Positions 1 to 7,940 of a DNA stretch of 50,034 nucleotides are shown here, one piece after another. The notes beneath the pieces were generated by a model. That model was not told where the DNA came from and searched no databases. It saw nothing but the letters and a program-made list of their open reading frames with translations. The position numbers and the translations under genes are program-made. The stretch is taken from positions 1 through 50,034 of the forward strand of contig JAEZUY010000004.1 of NCBI GenBank assembly GCA_023420895.1, in the 5' to 3' direction. Within the stretch, counting starts at the first letter, position 1; the number at the start of each line of letters is the position of its first letter. The stretch is from Bacillota bacterium (GTDB lineage: Bacteria > Bacillota > Clostridia > Tissierellales > Gottschalkiaceae).

Positions 1-80
1 CTACCTGGTTGATAGGTCGCAGGTGTAAGTGCAGCAATGTATTCAGCTAAGCGATACTAATAGACCGAGGGCTTGACCAA
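1..80 (+). rRNA. 23S ribosomal RNA, 3' end (partial)
   Basis: The window opens inside the last helices of a bacterial 23S rRNA. The stretch with gcgatactaatagaccgagg followed by gcttgacca is the conserved 3' terminus. The gene runs in from the left edge, and its exact 3' processing site can only be placed within a few bases. A 5S gene follows at about 50 bp, as in a normal rrn operon. Confidence 0.93.
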
Positions 81-132
81 TAATTTAGTTTACCTGTAGT
101 TTTGAGGATACAATCCTCACAAAAAAAGAATA

Positions 133-248
133 TTTGGTGACGATAGCGAAGAGGAAACACCTGTACCCATACCGAACACAGCAGTTAAGCTCTTCAGCGC
201 TGATGGTACTTGGCTGGAGACGGCCTGGGAGAGTAGGACGTTGCCAGT
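133..248 (+). rRNA. 5S ribosomal RNA
   Basis: The 5S hallmarks are present in order: an opening UUGGUGACGAUAGCG-like helix I/II, the cccataccgaacacagcagt core, and a closing gagagtaggacgttgcca. The length is about 116 nt and helix I closes between roughly 134-138 and 243-247. It lies directly downstream of the 23S end and is followed by an intrinsic terminator. No tRNA lies in the spacer. End coordinates are good to about 2 nt. Confidence 0.95.
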
Positions 249-253
249 TAGAG

Positions 254-282
254 GCTCAGAACATAAGTTCTGGGCTTTTTTT
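254..282 (+). terminator. rrn operon intrinsic terminator
   Basis: A nine-base-pair stem (254-262 with 267-275, one G-U pair) with a four-base loop ATAA is followed by an uninterrupted T tract at 276-282. It sits about 5 nt after the 5S 3' end and ends the rRNA transcript. Confidence 0.93.
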
Positions 283-470
283 GTGTCCAAAAGTACATTT
301 CTTTACCAGTTTAATCAGATAAAGAGAAAAACTGTCTGAAAAAATCAATTCAAAAAATATATAGATACGGTCTGAAAGAACCTGAGTAAAACTGATTGAA
401 GAATTAAATTCAAAAGGAAAATTGCGGTTAAATGTAGAATTAAAAATGTATTTGAAAAGAAAGAAAAAAG

Positions 471-506
471 AAAAGCGGATTAAGTGAGTTTGCTTAATCC
501 GCTTTT
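471..506 (-). terminator. Intrinsic terminator of the SDR transcript
   Basis: A perfect 14-bp inverted repeat (471-484 with 493-506) has an 8-nt loop. Read on the minus strand it follows the SDR stop codon and is continued by the long A run at 460-474, which becomes the U tract. Between the rrn terminator and this hairpin (283-470) I see only AT-rich sequence without a gene. Confidence 0.85.
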
Positions 507-540
507 AAAATTATTTTAAATTAATTAATCTTGTCATATA

Positions 541-1320
541 TTAATTTACTGAATCTAGAGATTCAGGAAGTATCTGTCCGCCGTCGACTACTATAGTCTG
601 ACCAGTTATATAGGCAGCCTCATCTGAAGCGAGGAACATAGCTGCATAAGCTATGTCTTCAGGAGTTCCAAGCTTCCCGCTTGGTATAGTTCTTTCCTGA
701 TTTTTTATATATTCAGGTCCTAAAACGTCTTTCATTCCAGGAGTCATAATATTTCCAGGCTCTACTCCGTTTACAGTTATATTATAGGGCGCAAATTCAA
801 GACATGCGCTTCTTATGAATCCGTTGATTCCTGCTTTTGTAGCTCCGTAGTGAGCAAGTCCCGGACTTCCTGTATGGTTTCCTGTTATCGAAGAAGTTAC
901 TACTATCCTTCCGTAATTCTGATCTTTCATATAAGGAAAGACTTCTTTAGTTGCGATAAAAGTTGAACGCAGATTCGTATCATGAACTTTATCCCAGTCT
1001 TCAAGAGTCATATCTTCTATACGGGTTTCTGGATATATTCCAGCGTTATGAAGAAGTATATCGATTTTTCCATATTTATCGTAAGCTGATTTCATAAGGT
1101 TTTTCATCTCTTCTTCAGAAGTAACATCGGCTTTGACAAAGAATGTGTCGCATTTTCCGCCTTCATTCAGTTTTTCTGATACTTCTTTTCCTAAATCTTC
1201 TTCTATTCCGCTTATTACGACTTTAGCTCCGTCTTTAGCAAATACTTCAGCCATTCCTTTTCCTATTCCTTTAGTAGCTCCTGTTATAATTACTACTTTG
1301 TCTTTCATGTTGAAACTCAT
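541..1320 (-). CDS. SDR family oxidoreductase, UcpA-like
   Basis: Predicted NAD(P)-dependent short-chain dehydrogenase/reductase of 259 residues with a classical Rossmann fold. The cofactor loop TGATKGIG is at residues 13-20. HNAG (91-94) stands where NNAG is usual. Catalytic residues are Ser144, Tyr158 and Lys162 (YGATK), followed by the PG motif near 188. The SSITG segment and the tail DGGQILPES resemble E. coli UcpA more than FabG, so a fatty-acid role is unlikely; the substrate is unknown. The open frame extends 23 codons upstream, but the ATG at 1320 is chosen because AGGAGGTG (1328-1334) lies at ideal spacing and the protein aligns from there. It reads in the same direction as the acetyltransferase gene to its right, about 120 bp away, and ends at a strong terminator. 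Confidence 0.9.
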   Translation of the reverse strand: MSFNMKDKVVIITGATKGIGKGMAEVFAKDGAKVVISGIEEDLGKEVSEKLNEGGKCDTFFVKADVTSEEEMKNLMKSAYDKYGKIDILLHNAGIYPETRIEDMTLEDWDKVHDTNLRSTFIATKEVFPYMKDQNYGRIVVTSSITGNHTGSPGLAHYGATKAGINGFIRSACLEFAPYNITVNGVEPGNIMTPGMKDVLGPEYIKNQERTIPSGKLGTPEDIAYAAMFLASDEAAYITGQTIVVDGGQILPESLDSVN

Positions 1321-1441
1321 GAAATAACACCTCCGAATATTTTGTCTTATTAAAAAGGATACCCGAAGATATAGAAAATAATCAGACATGAGTATTAAAA
1401 AAATAAAAAATAGCCATTACTTGATTAAAGTTCTTATTATT

Positions 1442-2593
1442 TTACTGATAATTCAGGTTTTCTGTGAAAGGCAGAGGTATAGGGAAGCATTTCTCTACAA
1501 ATTCTGCTATTTTCTTTTTCGATTCAAGTTCAGATTTAAATTCCTCAGTATCAAGTTTTCCAAGGACGAGTCTGCTCATATCAGCAACTCCTTCTACAGT
1601 AATCTTTTCTTCATCTATTTCTATAGAGTACTTGTCATCAGATTCTGAGAATTTCACTGATTTTCCGAATTCTGAATTTTTTATAAAATAGAGTTTCAAT
1701 TTCTTCATAAGTGAAGAGTAGTCTACTACTTTCATAGTTCCTCTGTTAGGAACGAGCTCGGCTTCACAGTTCTCAAGTTTATTTTCAGTATCTTTTTCAT
1801 GGACTTCATATATAAGAGTTTCAAGATTTCTCTCGAAAGCTATATTCTGAGCCGCTGCTATATAGTCTTCTTTGTTTCCAGCAGCTTCAATTATTACTCC
1901 GTCCTTTTTATCAATAGTCTGAACTATCACGTATGCTGTGATTTTTCCATTTCTGAATATTACTTTAGTTATATAGTCAAGAATACCCCATTTAAAAGGT
2001 CTAGATATTATATTGGTTTTAAATTCATCGTAAGTTCTTAGATATCTGGTAGGATTCTGTTCATAGAGTTCCAGCATATCTTTAAGATATTCTTCTTTAT
2101 AGTCTTTAAGTTCTATTCCCATTTCATTTAAATCATTTTCTTTTACTGGAATAGAGTATTTTTCCATTGAAAGAGCTTCTATGAAGTTTCTTCTAGTATA
2201 AAGAGATCTGGTTCCTGAAACAAAACATATATCCACTCCGTCATCTTTCATATTTTCTTCTAGAAGATCTAGAACTTGCGATGAAAGTTCTCTTCCTCTA
2301 TATTCTTCATAAGTGCAGACAGCTCCTATAGAAGCAGTCATTACTTCTATGCCTTCTATGAGCATCGGATTTTTAAGGTACGAAGCCACAGACACTGCCT
2401 TTCTGGCAAATTTGCTTTTTGTTCTATCCTTCTGTTTGGCAATAAACATTCTATCCATATTGTCTTCAGAAAGAAGATAGGGAAATTCATCCTGCATAGT
2501 CGGTTCGTATCCGTCTGCAATTCTGAAAACATTATTTATTAATGCGATTCCTGATATATATTCATTTATACTCTCGCAAGCCTTTATTTTCAT
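1442..2593 (-). CDS. GNAT family N-acetyltransferase, Eis-like
   Basis: A protein of about 383 residues. The first third holds a GNAT acetyl-CoA-binding pattern: the beta4 strand MTASIGAVCT is followed by EEYRGRELSSQVL, equivalent to the Q/RxxGxG/A loop and alpha3. The length and the long C-terminal part fit the Eis-type architecture (two GNAT-like domains plus an SCP2-like C-terminal domain). The acceptor substrate cannot be read from the sequence. The open frame reaches 2719, but the SD AAAGGAG at about 2600-2606 selects one of two adjacent ATG codons (2596 or 2593). The second has the better spacing. It is transcribed divergently from the sugar ABC permease genes. The 230-bp divergent region is AT-rich and I see no clear operator in it. 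Confidence 0.78.
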   Translation of the reverse strand: MKIKACESINEYISGIALINNVFRIADGYEPTMQDEFPYLLSEDNMDRMFIAKQKDRTKSKFARKAVSVASYLKNPMLIEGIEVMTASIGAVCTYEEYRGRELSSQVLDLLEENMKDDGVDICFVSGTRSLYTRRNFIEALSMEKYSIPVKENDLNEMGIELKDYKEEYLKDMLELYEQNPTRYLRTYDEFKTNIISRPFKWGILDYITKVIFRNGKITAYVIVQTIDKKDGVIIEAAGNKEDYIAAAQNIAFERNLETLIYEVHEKDTENKLENCEAELVPNRGTMKVVDYSSLMKKLKLYFIKNSEFGKSVKFSESDDKYSIEIDEEKITVEGVADMSRLVLGKLDTEEFKSELESKKKIAEFVEKCFPIPLPFTENLNYQ

Positions 2594-2825
2594 CATCTTT
2601 CTCCTTTCATGATTAATATTATATAGCTTTATTATATATATTATACAAAAAAATAATGATATGAATAACAGTTCAATCAAAAAAAAGATACAATATATTA
2701 GATTTAAATATAATTTCAATATTAATGATAGAGAAAATCTATATTTTATTATAAGAGGGAATTCTGAAGAAATATATGAAAGCTGATATTATATTATATA
2801 AGAGCTGCAGAATAGGAGGTTTAAT

Positions 2826-3698
2826 ATGAAAAATAAATGGAAAACAGCCTGGCTTTTTTTACTTCCAGCTATAGTAATAATGGTCGGGCTCGTATTTTAT
2901 CCGATACTGGTGACTTTTTCATACAGTTTGATGGATTTTAAGCTGACTCAGCCGGAAAATACGAAATTTGTAGGACTCAGCAACTATTCAGAAATTCTCA
3001 GAGGAAGTGAATTCAGATATTCTTTCATGAACTCACTTATGATTCTGGCTGCAGTAGTCGTCATGACTCTGATATTCAGTCTGATTGTGGCTATTATACT
3101 GAATGTGGATACAAAAATAAATGGACTGCTCACAGCTATTGCAATACTGCCCTGGGCGCTTCCGCCTATAGTTAACGGAATAATATGGAGATGGATATTC
3201 TATCCCGGATACGGACTGATAAATAAGGCTCTGATAAGATTCGGACTGATAGATGCGCCGATTCAGTGGACTACTAACAGATATGCGCTAATGATGATAA
3301 TTTCAATAGTAGTGGCATGGAGAACGGTTCCTTTCTGTGCGATAATATTCCTCTCATCTCTACAGTCGATACCGAGAGAAATATATGAATCGGCAAGCAT
3401 AGACGGAGCATCGAGAATTCAGTCATTCTTTATGATAACTGCACCGCTGCTTCTCCCGTCGTTTGCTATGGTTCTGACTCATACATCCATAGGAGCCATA
3501 AACGTATTTGACGAAATAATAGCGCTGGTAGGATACAGTCATCTCGGACAGAATTTGCTCGTCTATAACTATAATACTACATTCTCGTTCATGAACTTTG
3601 GACTCGGTTCAGCTATAACTTATATAATAATGCTTCTATCAGGAATTCTCGGAATATTCTATATTAGAAGTATGAAAAGAGAAAGGAGAGTGGCATAG
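2826..3698 (+). CDS. Carbohydrate ABC transporter permease (MalF/UgpA type)
   Basis: An integral membrane subunit of 290 residues with about six transmembrane helices; the first, at 8-28, acts as an uncleaved signal anchor. The cytoplasmic EAA loop that docks on the ATPase is visible as ESASIDGASRIQSFF followed by ITAPLL at about residues 189-208. This places it in the binding-protein-dependent sugar permease family (BPD_transp_1). AGGAGG lies 7 nt before the ATG. It is followed 2 nt later by a second permease, so the two form a heterodimer. No solute-binding protein or ATPase gene is adjacent on either side, which is unusual for this family. The partners must be encoded elsewhere. The substrate is unknown, with sugar or glycerol-phosphate likely by family. 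Confidence 0.9.
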   Translation: MKNKWKTAWLFLLPAIVIMVGLVFYPILVTFSYSLMDFKLTQPENTKFVGLSNYSEILRGSEFRYSFMNSLMILAAVVVMTLIFSLIVAIILNVDTKINGLLTAIAILPWALPPIVNGIIWRWIFYPGYGLINKALIRFGLIDAPIQWTTNRYALMMIISIVVAWRTVPFCAIIFLSSLQSIPREIYESASIDGASRIQSFFMITAPLLLPSFAMVLTHTSIGAINVFDEIIALVGYSHLGQNLLVYNYNTTFSFMNFGLGSAITYIIMLLSGILGIFYIRSMKRERRVA

Positions 3699-3700
3699 AT

Positions 3701-4540
3701 ATGAGCAGAAGAGCTAAAATAGTTTACTGGATAACTGTTATTCTGTTTGTGATAATCTCACTTGGACCGATTGTATGGTCATTTATAATAAGTGTCACTC
3801 CTGAATCTGAGATGTTCAAGAATACGACTAATTTTCTTCCGAAAAATATAATATTCGATAATTATGAAAATCTGTTTACAGTCTCCGGAAGAAAGAGCAA
3901 ATCTTTCAGAATGGGAATGATAAACTCGCTTAAAGCCTGTGCAACGACTATAGCGATTGGAATTCCAGTTGCGACTCTTGCCGCGTATGCTCTTTCCAGA
4001 ATAAGGTTCAGAGGGAAGGAAATAGTGAGAAATCTGCTTCTTATAACGATGGTAATACCGGTTTTCACGACTATAATACCTCTTTACAAGATGTTTTCTG
4101 ATTTCGGTTTTCTGGACAATATATTCTGGCTTACAGTAGTATACGTTTCAGCATTTCTGCCTATGACAGTATGGCTTCTGAGCAACTACTTTGACACTAT
4201 ACCGATAGAACTGGAGGAAGCTGCGGCAATAGACGGATGCGGGAAAATGAGAATACTGCTTACCATAATACTTCCAGTATCTTATACGATTATTTTTGCT
4301 GCAATTCTCATAATATTTATAATGACCTGGAATCAGTTTCAGATTCCTCTGATACTGGCATCATCTAAATCGACAAAGCCTCTTTCAATGGTAATGTCTG
4401 AATTTACCACTAAAGACACGGTAAGATACGGTCTTACAGCGGCTGCAGGAATGCTTTCAATTCTGCCGCCGGCAATAATAGCGGTAGTTTTCAGAAAATT
4501 CCTTGTAAGCGGACTTACAGGAGGCTCTGTCAAAGAATAA
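3701..4540 (+). CDS. Carbohydrate ABC transporter permease (MalG/UgpE type)
   Basis: Second permease subunit, 279 residues. It has an N-terminal transmembrane helix at about 9-30 and five more downstream. The EAA motif LEEAAAIDGCGKMR followed by ILLTIILP is near residues 168-190, typical of the MalG/UgpE/AraQ branch. Its SD AAGGAG lies inside the 3' end of the preceding gene, which indicates a two-gene operon with tight translational spacing. Substrate specificity comes from a binding protein that is not in this window. A weak AT-only inverted repeat follows the stop codon (about 4536-4567); I do not count it as a confident terminator. Confidence 0.9.
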   Translation: MSRRAKIVYWITVILFVIISLGPIVWSFIISVTPESEMFKNTTNFLPKNIIFDNYENLFTVSGRKSKSFRMGMINSLKACATTIAIGIPVATLAAYALSRIRFRGKEIVRNLLLITMVIPVFTTIIPLYKMFSDFGFLDNIFWLTVVYVSAFLPMTVWLLSNYFDTIPIELEEAAAIDGCGKMRILLTIILPVSYTIIFAAILIIFIMTWNQFQIPLILASSKSTKPLSMVMSEFTTKDTVRYGLTAAAGMLSILPPAIIAVVFRKFLVSGLTGGSVKE

Positions 4541-4637
4541 AACAAAGAAATATCGATTATTTTGTTTTAAATCATATTTATAGGGTATATATGTTTATGA
4601 GGTTAATTTGATAATTTTTTTATGGAGGTTATATTTT

Positions 4638-5219
4638 ATGAGTTTAAAAGGAACAAAAACAGCAGAAAATCTGATGAAATCATTTATAAATGAATGTCAG
4701 GCAAGAACAAGATACGATTACTATGCATCACAGGCTAAAAAGGACGGATACGTTCAAATACAGAACATTTTTGCAGAAACTGCAAAAAATGAAAAAGAGC
4801 ACGCTAAAAGATTCTATAAATTCTTAAGAGACGAGCTTGAAGGAGAAGAAATGGAGATAACTAACACTTATCCTATAAACTTCACAGATACTCTTTCAAA
4901 TCTTAAAGCTGCAGCTGCAGGAGAACATGAAGAACAGTCATGTCTATATCCTAAATTTGCTGATATAGCGGCAGAAGAAGGATTCATAGAAATTGCCAAT
5001 GTTTTCAGCAGAATAGCAGAAGTTGAAGAAAGACACGAAATAAGATTCAAAAAGCTTATAGAAAATATAGAACAAGGCAAAGTGTTCAAGAGAGACGAAG
5101 TTAAAGAGTGGAAATGTAATAACTGCGGTTATATCCACACTGGAACTGAAGCTCCAGACGTATGTCCAGCATGTGATCACCCAATCGATCATTTTGAAAT
5201 ATTTAAAGAAACTTATTAA
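4638..5219 (+). CDS. rbr: Rubrerythrin
   Basis: Cytoplasmic non-haem di-iron NADH-peroxidase of anaerobes, 193 residues. The N-terminal ferritin-like four-helix domain carries the metal ligands in NECQARTRYDYYA, ETAKNEKEHAKRFY, HEEQ and EVEERHEIRF. The C-terminal rubredoxin-like domain has the pairs CNNC and CPAC around residues 158-180 for the Fe(Cys)4 centre. An upstream in-frame extension exists, but GGAGG (4624-4628) and family alignment (MSLKGTKTAENLMKSF) fix the start at 4638. It is a stand-alone gene with its own terminator. It probably reduces hydrogen peroxide with electrons from rubredoxin, ferredoxin or flavodoxin partners. Confidence 0.96.
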   Translation: MSLKGTKTAENLMKSFINECQARTRYDYYASQAKKDGYVQIQNIFAETAKNEKEHAKRFYKFLRDELEGEEMEITNTYPINFTDTLSNLKAAAAGEHEEQSCLYPKFADIAAEEGFIEIANVFSRIAEVEERHEIRFKKLIENIEQGKVFKRDEVKEWKCNNCGYIHTGTEAPDVCPACDHPIDHFEIFKETY

Positions 5220-5236
5220 TCTTACTAAATATAGAA

Positions 5237-5269
5237 AAGACCCTGTATTGATACAGGGTCTTCTTTTTT
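5237..5269 (+). terminator. Intrinsic terminator after rubrerythrin
   Basis: An 11-bp perfect stem (5237-5247 with 5252-5262), loop TTGA, followed by C and a T run to 5270. It lies between convergent rubrerythrin and the AraC-type regulator. The regulator's stop codon overlaps the end of the T tract. Confidence 0.92.
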
Positions 5270-5934
5270 TATATAGCTCTTTTATTTTTTCTGTATTCAA
5301 GCGGTGTCATCTGCTCCGTTTTTTTAAACAGTGTAGAAAAGTAGTTCTGATTGTTAAAGCCGCATATATTCGAAATATACGACAGTGAATAATTCGAATC
5401 TTCAAGCAGTTTTTTAGCCTCATTTATTCTAATTCTGTTTATAAACTGAGTTATTTTCATACCGGTATTTTTTATGAAGAGGTATGAAAGATGACTTTTA
5501 GATATATGTAGTTCATTTGCAATATCTTCTAAAGTCAGATTATAACTGTAGTTTTCCTCAATGTACTTCATAGCTTTATTTACAAGGTAGTTATTGCATT
5601 TTATATTTCTTTGTCCATTATATCCGGCAAAAAATTTTATCGCTTCTATAGCTTTGCTGTCGAGCAAAGTTCTAGAGTCAATGTCTTCTATAGAATTAAT
5701 AAGTTCTTCTGATATTTTAGAAACTTCCTCTGAATTTTCAAAGTCCATTGAACGGCTGATGCAGCAGAGGAGACATATCAGATTGTTCTTTCTGCATCTC
5801 AATTTATCCGGACACGAATTATTCAAAAATTTATCTGAAGAATAGTAGAGCTTATAAAGAGATACCGCTTTTGACAGATCGTTCTTTTTAATACTTCCTA
5901 TTATCTCTTTTTCCGCTTCGATTAAGTTAAACAA
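5269..5934 (-). CDS. AraC family transcriptional regulator
   Basis: A DNA-binding regulator of about 221 residues. The C-terminal 100 residues are a complete double helix-turn-helix AraC domain: the first HTH around LTLEDIANELHISKSHLSYLF, the second around YSLSYISNICGFNNQNYFST, ending with the diagnostic FKK...PLEYRK. The N-terminal part is helical and cysteine-rich (CPDKLRCRKNN, ICLLCC), resembling the R..KN.LI.L domain found before AraC domains in Gram-positive regulators. Its ligand is unknown and metal or redox sensing by these cysteines is conjecture. The open frame starts at a GTG at 5943, but AAGGG directly abuts that codon. The TTG at 5934 has proper SD spacing and is preferred. It is divergent from flavodoxin, with a tandem repeat between them. 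Confidence 0.88.
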   Translation of the reverse strand: MFNLIEAEKEIIGSIKKNDLSKAVSLYKLYYSSDKFLNNSCPDKLRCRKNNLICLLCCISRSMDFENSEEVSKISEELINSIEDIDSRTLLDSKAIEAIKFFAGYNGQRNIKCNNYLVNKAMKYIEENYSYNLTLEDIANELHISKSHLSYLFIKNTGMKITQFINRIRINEAKKLLEDSNYSLSYISNICGFNNQNYFSTLFKKTEQMTPLEYRKNKRAI

Positions 5935-5989
5935 GATAATCACCCTTCAATTCAATTTAGAAAATGAAATCCTCTGAGGGTTTTTATAT

Positions 5990-6031
5990 AATGGTAGTTT
6001 TTTATAAAAAAATGGTAGTTTTATATAAAAA
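5990..6031 (+). promoter_or_regulatory. Tandem 21-bp direct repeats, putative AraC-type operator
   Basis: AATGGTAGTTTT-TATAAAAA occurs twice head to tail with a period of exactly 21 bp (5990-6010 and 6011-6031). The copies differ at only one or two positions. Two helical turns per repeat is the geometry used by AraC-family dimers. The second copy covers the -35 position of the promoter whose -10 is TATAAT at 6050-6055, and the -35 itself is poor. This suggests activation of flavodoxin-DUF3793 by the divergent regulator. Confidence 0.6.
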
Positions 6032-6096
6032 ACACCTTCTATTAAATAGTATAATGAATTTAGCAATGAAAATCAATATCAAGGAGGAAGTTTTTA

Positions 6097-6516
6097 ATGG
6101 CTAAATTAAGTATAGTATATTGGAGTGGAACAGGAAATACTGAGCAGATGGCTGAGTATATCAAAGAAGGAGCGGAATCAGCAGGAGCTGAAGTAACAGT
6201 TGCAAGCGTTGACTCAGCTGATGCCAGCTTAGCAGATGCAGACGTATTAGCATTCGGATGTCCTTCGATGGGAGCAGAAGAAGTAGAAGCGGAAATGGAA
6301 GAATATATAGATTCTGTACAAGATAAACTTTCAGGAAAAACTGTAGGTCTTTTCGGTTCATACGACTGGGGAGAAGGACAGTGGATGGCAGACTGGAAAG
6401 AAACAGTTGAAGGACTTGGAGCTAATGTTGTAGGTGACGGACTTATAGTTAACCTTACACCAGAAGGCGACGATGTGGATGCTTGTAAGAACTACGGCAG
6501 CGAAATAGTTAAATAA
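6097..6516 (+). CDS. Flavodoxin (short chain)
   Basis: FMN electron carrier of 139 residues, acidic, cytoplasmic. The phosphate-binding loop SGTGNT is at residues 10-15. The isoalloxazine-contacting loops CPSMGAEEVE (about 55-64) and SYDWGEG (about 88-94) are present. The length is that of short-chain clostridial flavodoxins. The SD AAGGAGGAAG is 7 nt before ATG. It is co-transcribed with the DUF3793 gene 14 nt downstream. It typically replaces ferredoxin under iron limitation; the tandem-repeat operator and adjacent AraC regulator suggest it is inducible. Confidence 0.95.
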   Translation: MAKLSIVYWSGTGNTEQMAEYIKEGAESAGAEVTVASVDSADASLADADVLAFGCPSMGAEEVEAEMEEYIDSVQDKLSGKTVGLFGSYDWGEGQWMADWKETVEGLGANVVGDGLIVNLTPEGDDVDACKNYGSEIVK

Positions 6517-6530
6517 GAAGGAAGATTGCG

Positions 6531-7157
6531 ATGGTAACCAGGAAAAAAGAGTTTTTTCAGAAAATAAACAAGTTTGAAAATCTGAATAATCTGGATTCAT
6601 TCCTGATATATCTGATTTCTCCAGTTATAACGGGAATAAAACCTTCATCTACTATAACAGTAGATCGTTTACAGAGTGAAAGACTGAGATATCTTTATGA
6701 CAGAAAGCTGTCTAATATGGACTTCGAATACATTAAAATAAGAAACTGCGGCGGAAGAGAGCTTCTGCTGGTTTATAACAAGTCTTCTCTTAAGAAATAC
6801 TTAAATATTGAAGCTAATAGAAAGATATTAGAAACTTCGGGTTATTCCGGTATGGGAATTGACGATATGCTCGAAGAGCTTAAATCGAGAATAACGAATG
6901 GAGATTTTCCTCATGAGATAGGACTTTTCTTAGGAATACCTGCTTGTGATGTGGACGGTTTTTTAAACTGCAGAGAATGTATCCACAGCGGATACTGGAA
7001 GGTTTATGATAACTTGCATATAGCGAACGAACTCTTTAATCTTTATGACTCATCGCGAAATATGGTTATAAACAACACATTGAAAGGTGTACCTTTAGAG
7101 AAAACAATATATTCTATGAAGAATAAATATTTAGAAAATGTAGATATACTTCAATAG
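6531..7157 (+). CDS. DUF3793 family protein
   Basis: A 208-residue soluble protein of unknown function. Family markers are the N-terminal ISPVITGIKPSSTI segment, the central HEIGLFLGIPACDVDGF motif (about 126-142) and SGYWKVYDN (about 151-159). Cysteines occur in ACDVDGF and NCRECIHS, so a metal or redox role is possible, but no catalytic motif is recognisable. It is the second gene of the flavodoxin transcript (14-nt gap, SD GAAGGAAG). DUF3793 genes are often found next to flavodoxin genes in anaerobes, which suggests a role linked to flavodoxin or iron status (inference). Confidence 0.85.
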   Translation: MVTRKKEFFQKINKFENLNNLDSFLIYLISPVITGIKPSSTITVDRLQSERLRYLYDRKLSNMDFEYIKIRNCGGRELLLVYNKSSLKKYLNIEANRKILETSGYSGMGIDDMLEELKSRITNGDFPHEIGLFLGIPACDVDGFLNCRECIHSGYWKVYDNLHIANELFNLYDSSRNMVINNTLKGVPLEKTIYSMKNKYLENVDILQ

Positions 7158-7160
7158 AAC

Positions 7161-7211
7161 CAAACTCTCTATTTTATTGATTTTTTAAAATAGGGAGTTT
7201 GTTTTGATTTT
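7161..7211 (+). terminator. Terminator of the flavodoxin-DUF3793 operon
   Basis: A 15-bp stem (7161-7175 with 7187-7201, one G-U pair) with an 11-nt loop, followed by TTTTGATTTT. It begins four bases after the DUF3793 stop. Confidence 0.9.
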
Positions 7212-7248
7212 CTATTGTTAGAGGTTAAATTTTTAAAGGAGTGATTTT

Positions 7249-7833
7249 ATGTCAAGACCTATGGGTCCAAGATTCAAACAGTGTAGAAGATTCGGAGTAA
7301 ATATTTTTGATCATCCGAAAGCATTAAACAGAGGTGTTAACGACAACAGAAAAATGACTGAGTACGGAAAGCAGCTTACAGAAAAACAGAAGCTTAAAGC
7401 TTATTACGGAATAATAGAAAAGCAGATGATTAAATACGTTAAGAAAGCTTTCAAATCTGGAGAACAGCCAGGGGTAGCTCTAGTTAAAAGTCTTGAAACT
7501 AGACTTGATAACGTAGTTTACAGAATAGGACTGGCTTCATCGCTGAGACAGGCCAGACAGATGGTTGTTCACGGTCATATAAGAGTAAATGGCAAGAAAA
7601 TCGATATACCTTCATATGCTGTATCGGTTGGAGACACTATTTCTCTAAGAGAGAAATCTAGAGAAGTGAGCACTTTTAAAGAAAATATGGAAATAGCAAA
7701 AGATGCTCCGGATTATATAGATGTTAACAGAGATGCATTCGAAGGAACTCTTTCTAGAGAACCTGAAAGAGACGAAGTGCCGATTTTTGTAACGGACTCT
7801 CTAGTAGTTGAGTTCTATTCTAAAAACATGTAA
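7249..7833 (+). CDS. rpsD: 30S ribosomal protein S4, zinc-free stand-alone paralogue
   Basis: A 194-residue S4 protein that binds 16S rRNA and nucleates 30S assembly. The S4 RNA-binding domain is clear: SLETRLDNVVYRIGLASSLR, RQARQMVVHGHIRVNGKK and VSVGDTISLREKSR at about 83-145. The N-terminal segment GPRFKQCRRFGVNIF keeps the family shape but has one cysteine, not the four of zinc-binding S4. It is monocistronic with its own SD (AAAGGAGTGATTTT) and terminator, rather than lying with rpsM, rpsK and rpoA in the alpha operon. In several clostridia such a copy is a second S4 gene; whether another copy exists here cannot be told from the window. Confidence 0.95.
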   Translation: MSRPMGPRFKQCRRFGVNIFDHPKALNRGVNDNRKMTEYGKQLTEKQKLKAYYGIIEKQMIKYVKKAFKSGEQPGVALVKSLETRLDNVVYRIGLASSLRQARQMVVHGHIRVNGKKIDIPSYAVSVGDTISLREKSREVSTFKENMEIAKDAPDYIDVNRDAFEGTLSREPERDEVPIFVTDSLVVEFYSKNM

Positions 7834-7862
7834 AGTCTATAGATTAACTATAGACTTTTTTT
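7833..7862 (+). terminator. Terminator of rpsD
   Basis: A 10-bp perfect stem (7833-7842 with 7848-7857), loop ATTAA, then seven T. It starts at the last base of the stop codon. Confidence 0.92.
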
Positions 7863-7940
7863 ATGTCCTTTTTTAGTCTTCCAGAGAGAATTCTGAACGT
7901 TATTGAGGGTATAGATATATAATATGAAGGGAATGATTAT

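Noticed and set aside
134..322. 62-codon open frame over the 5S rRNA and its terminator
   Set aside because: It lies entirely on the 5S gene, has no SD and no coding character.
4536..4567. AT-only inverted repeat after the second permease gene
   Set aside because: Stem of A-T pairs only with a long loop; too weak to call a terminator.
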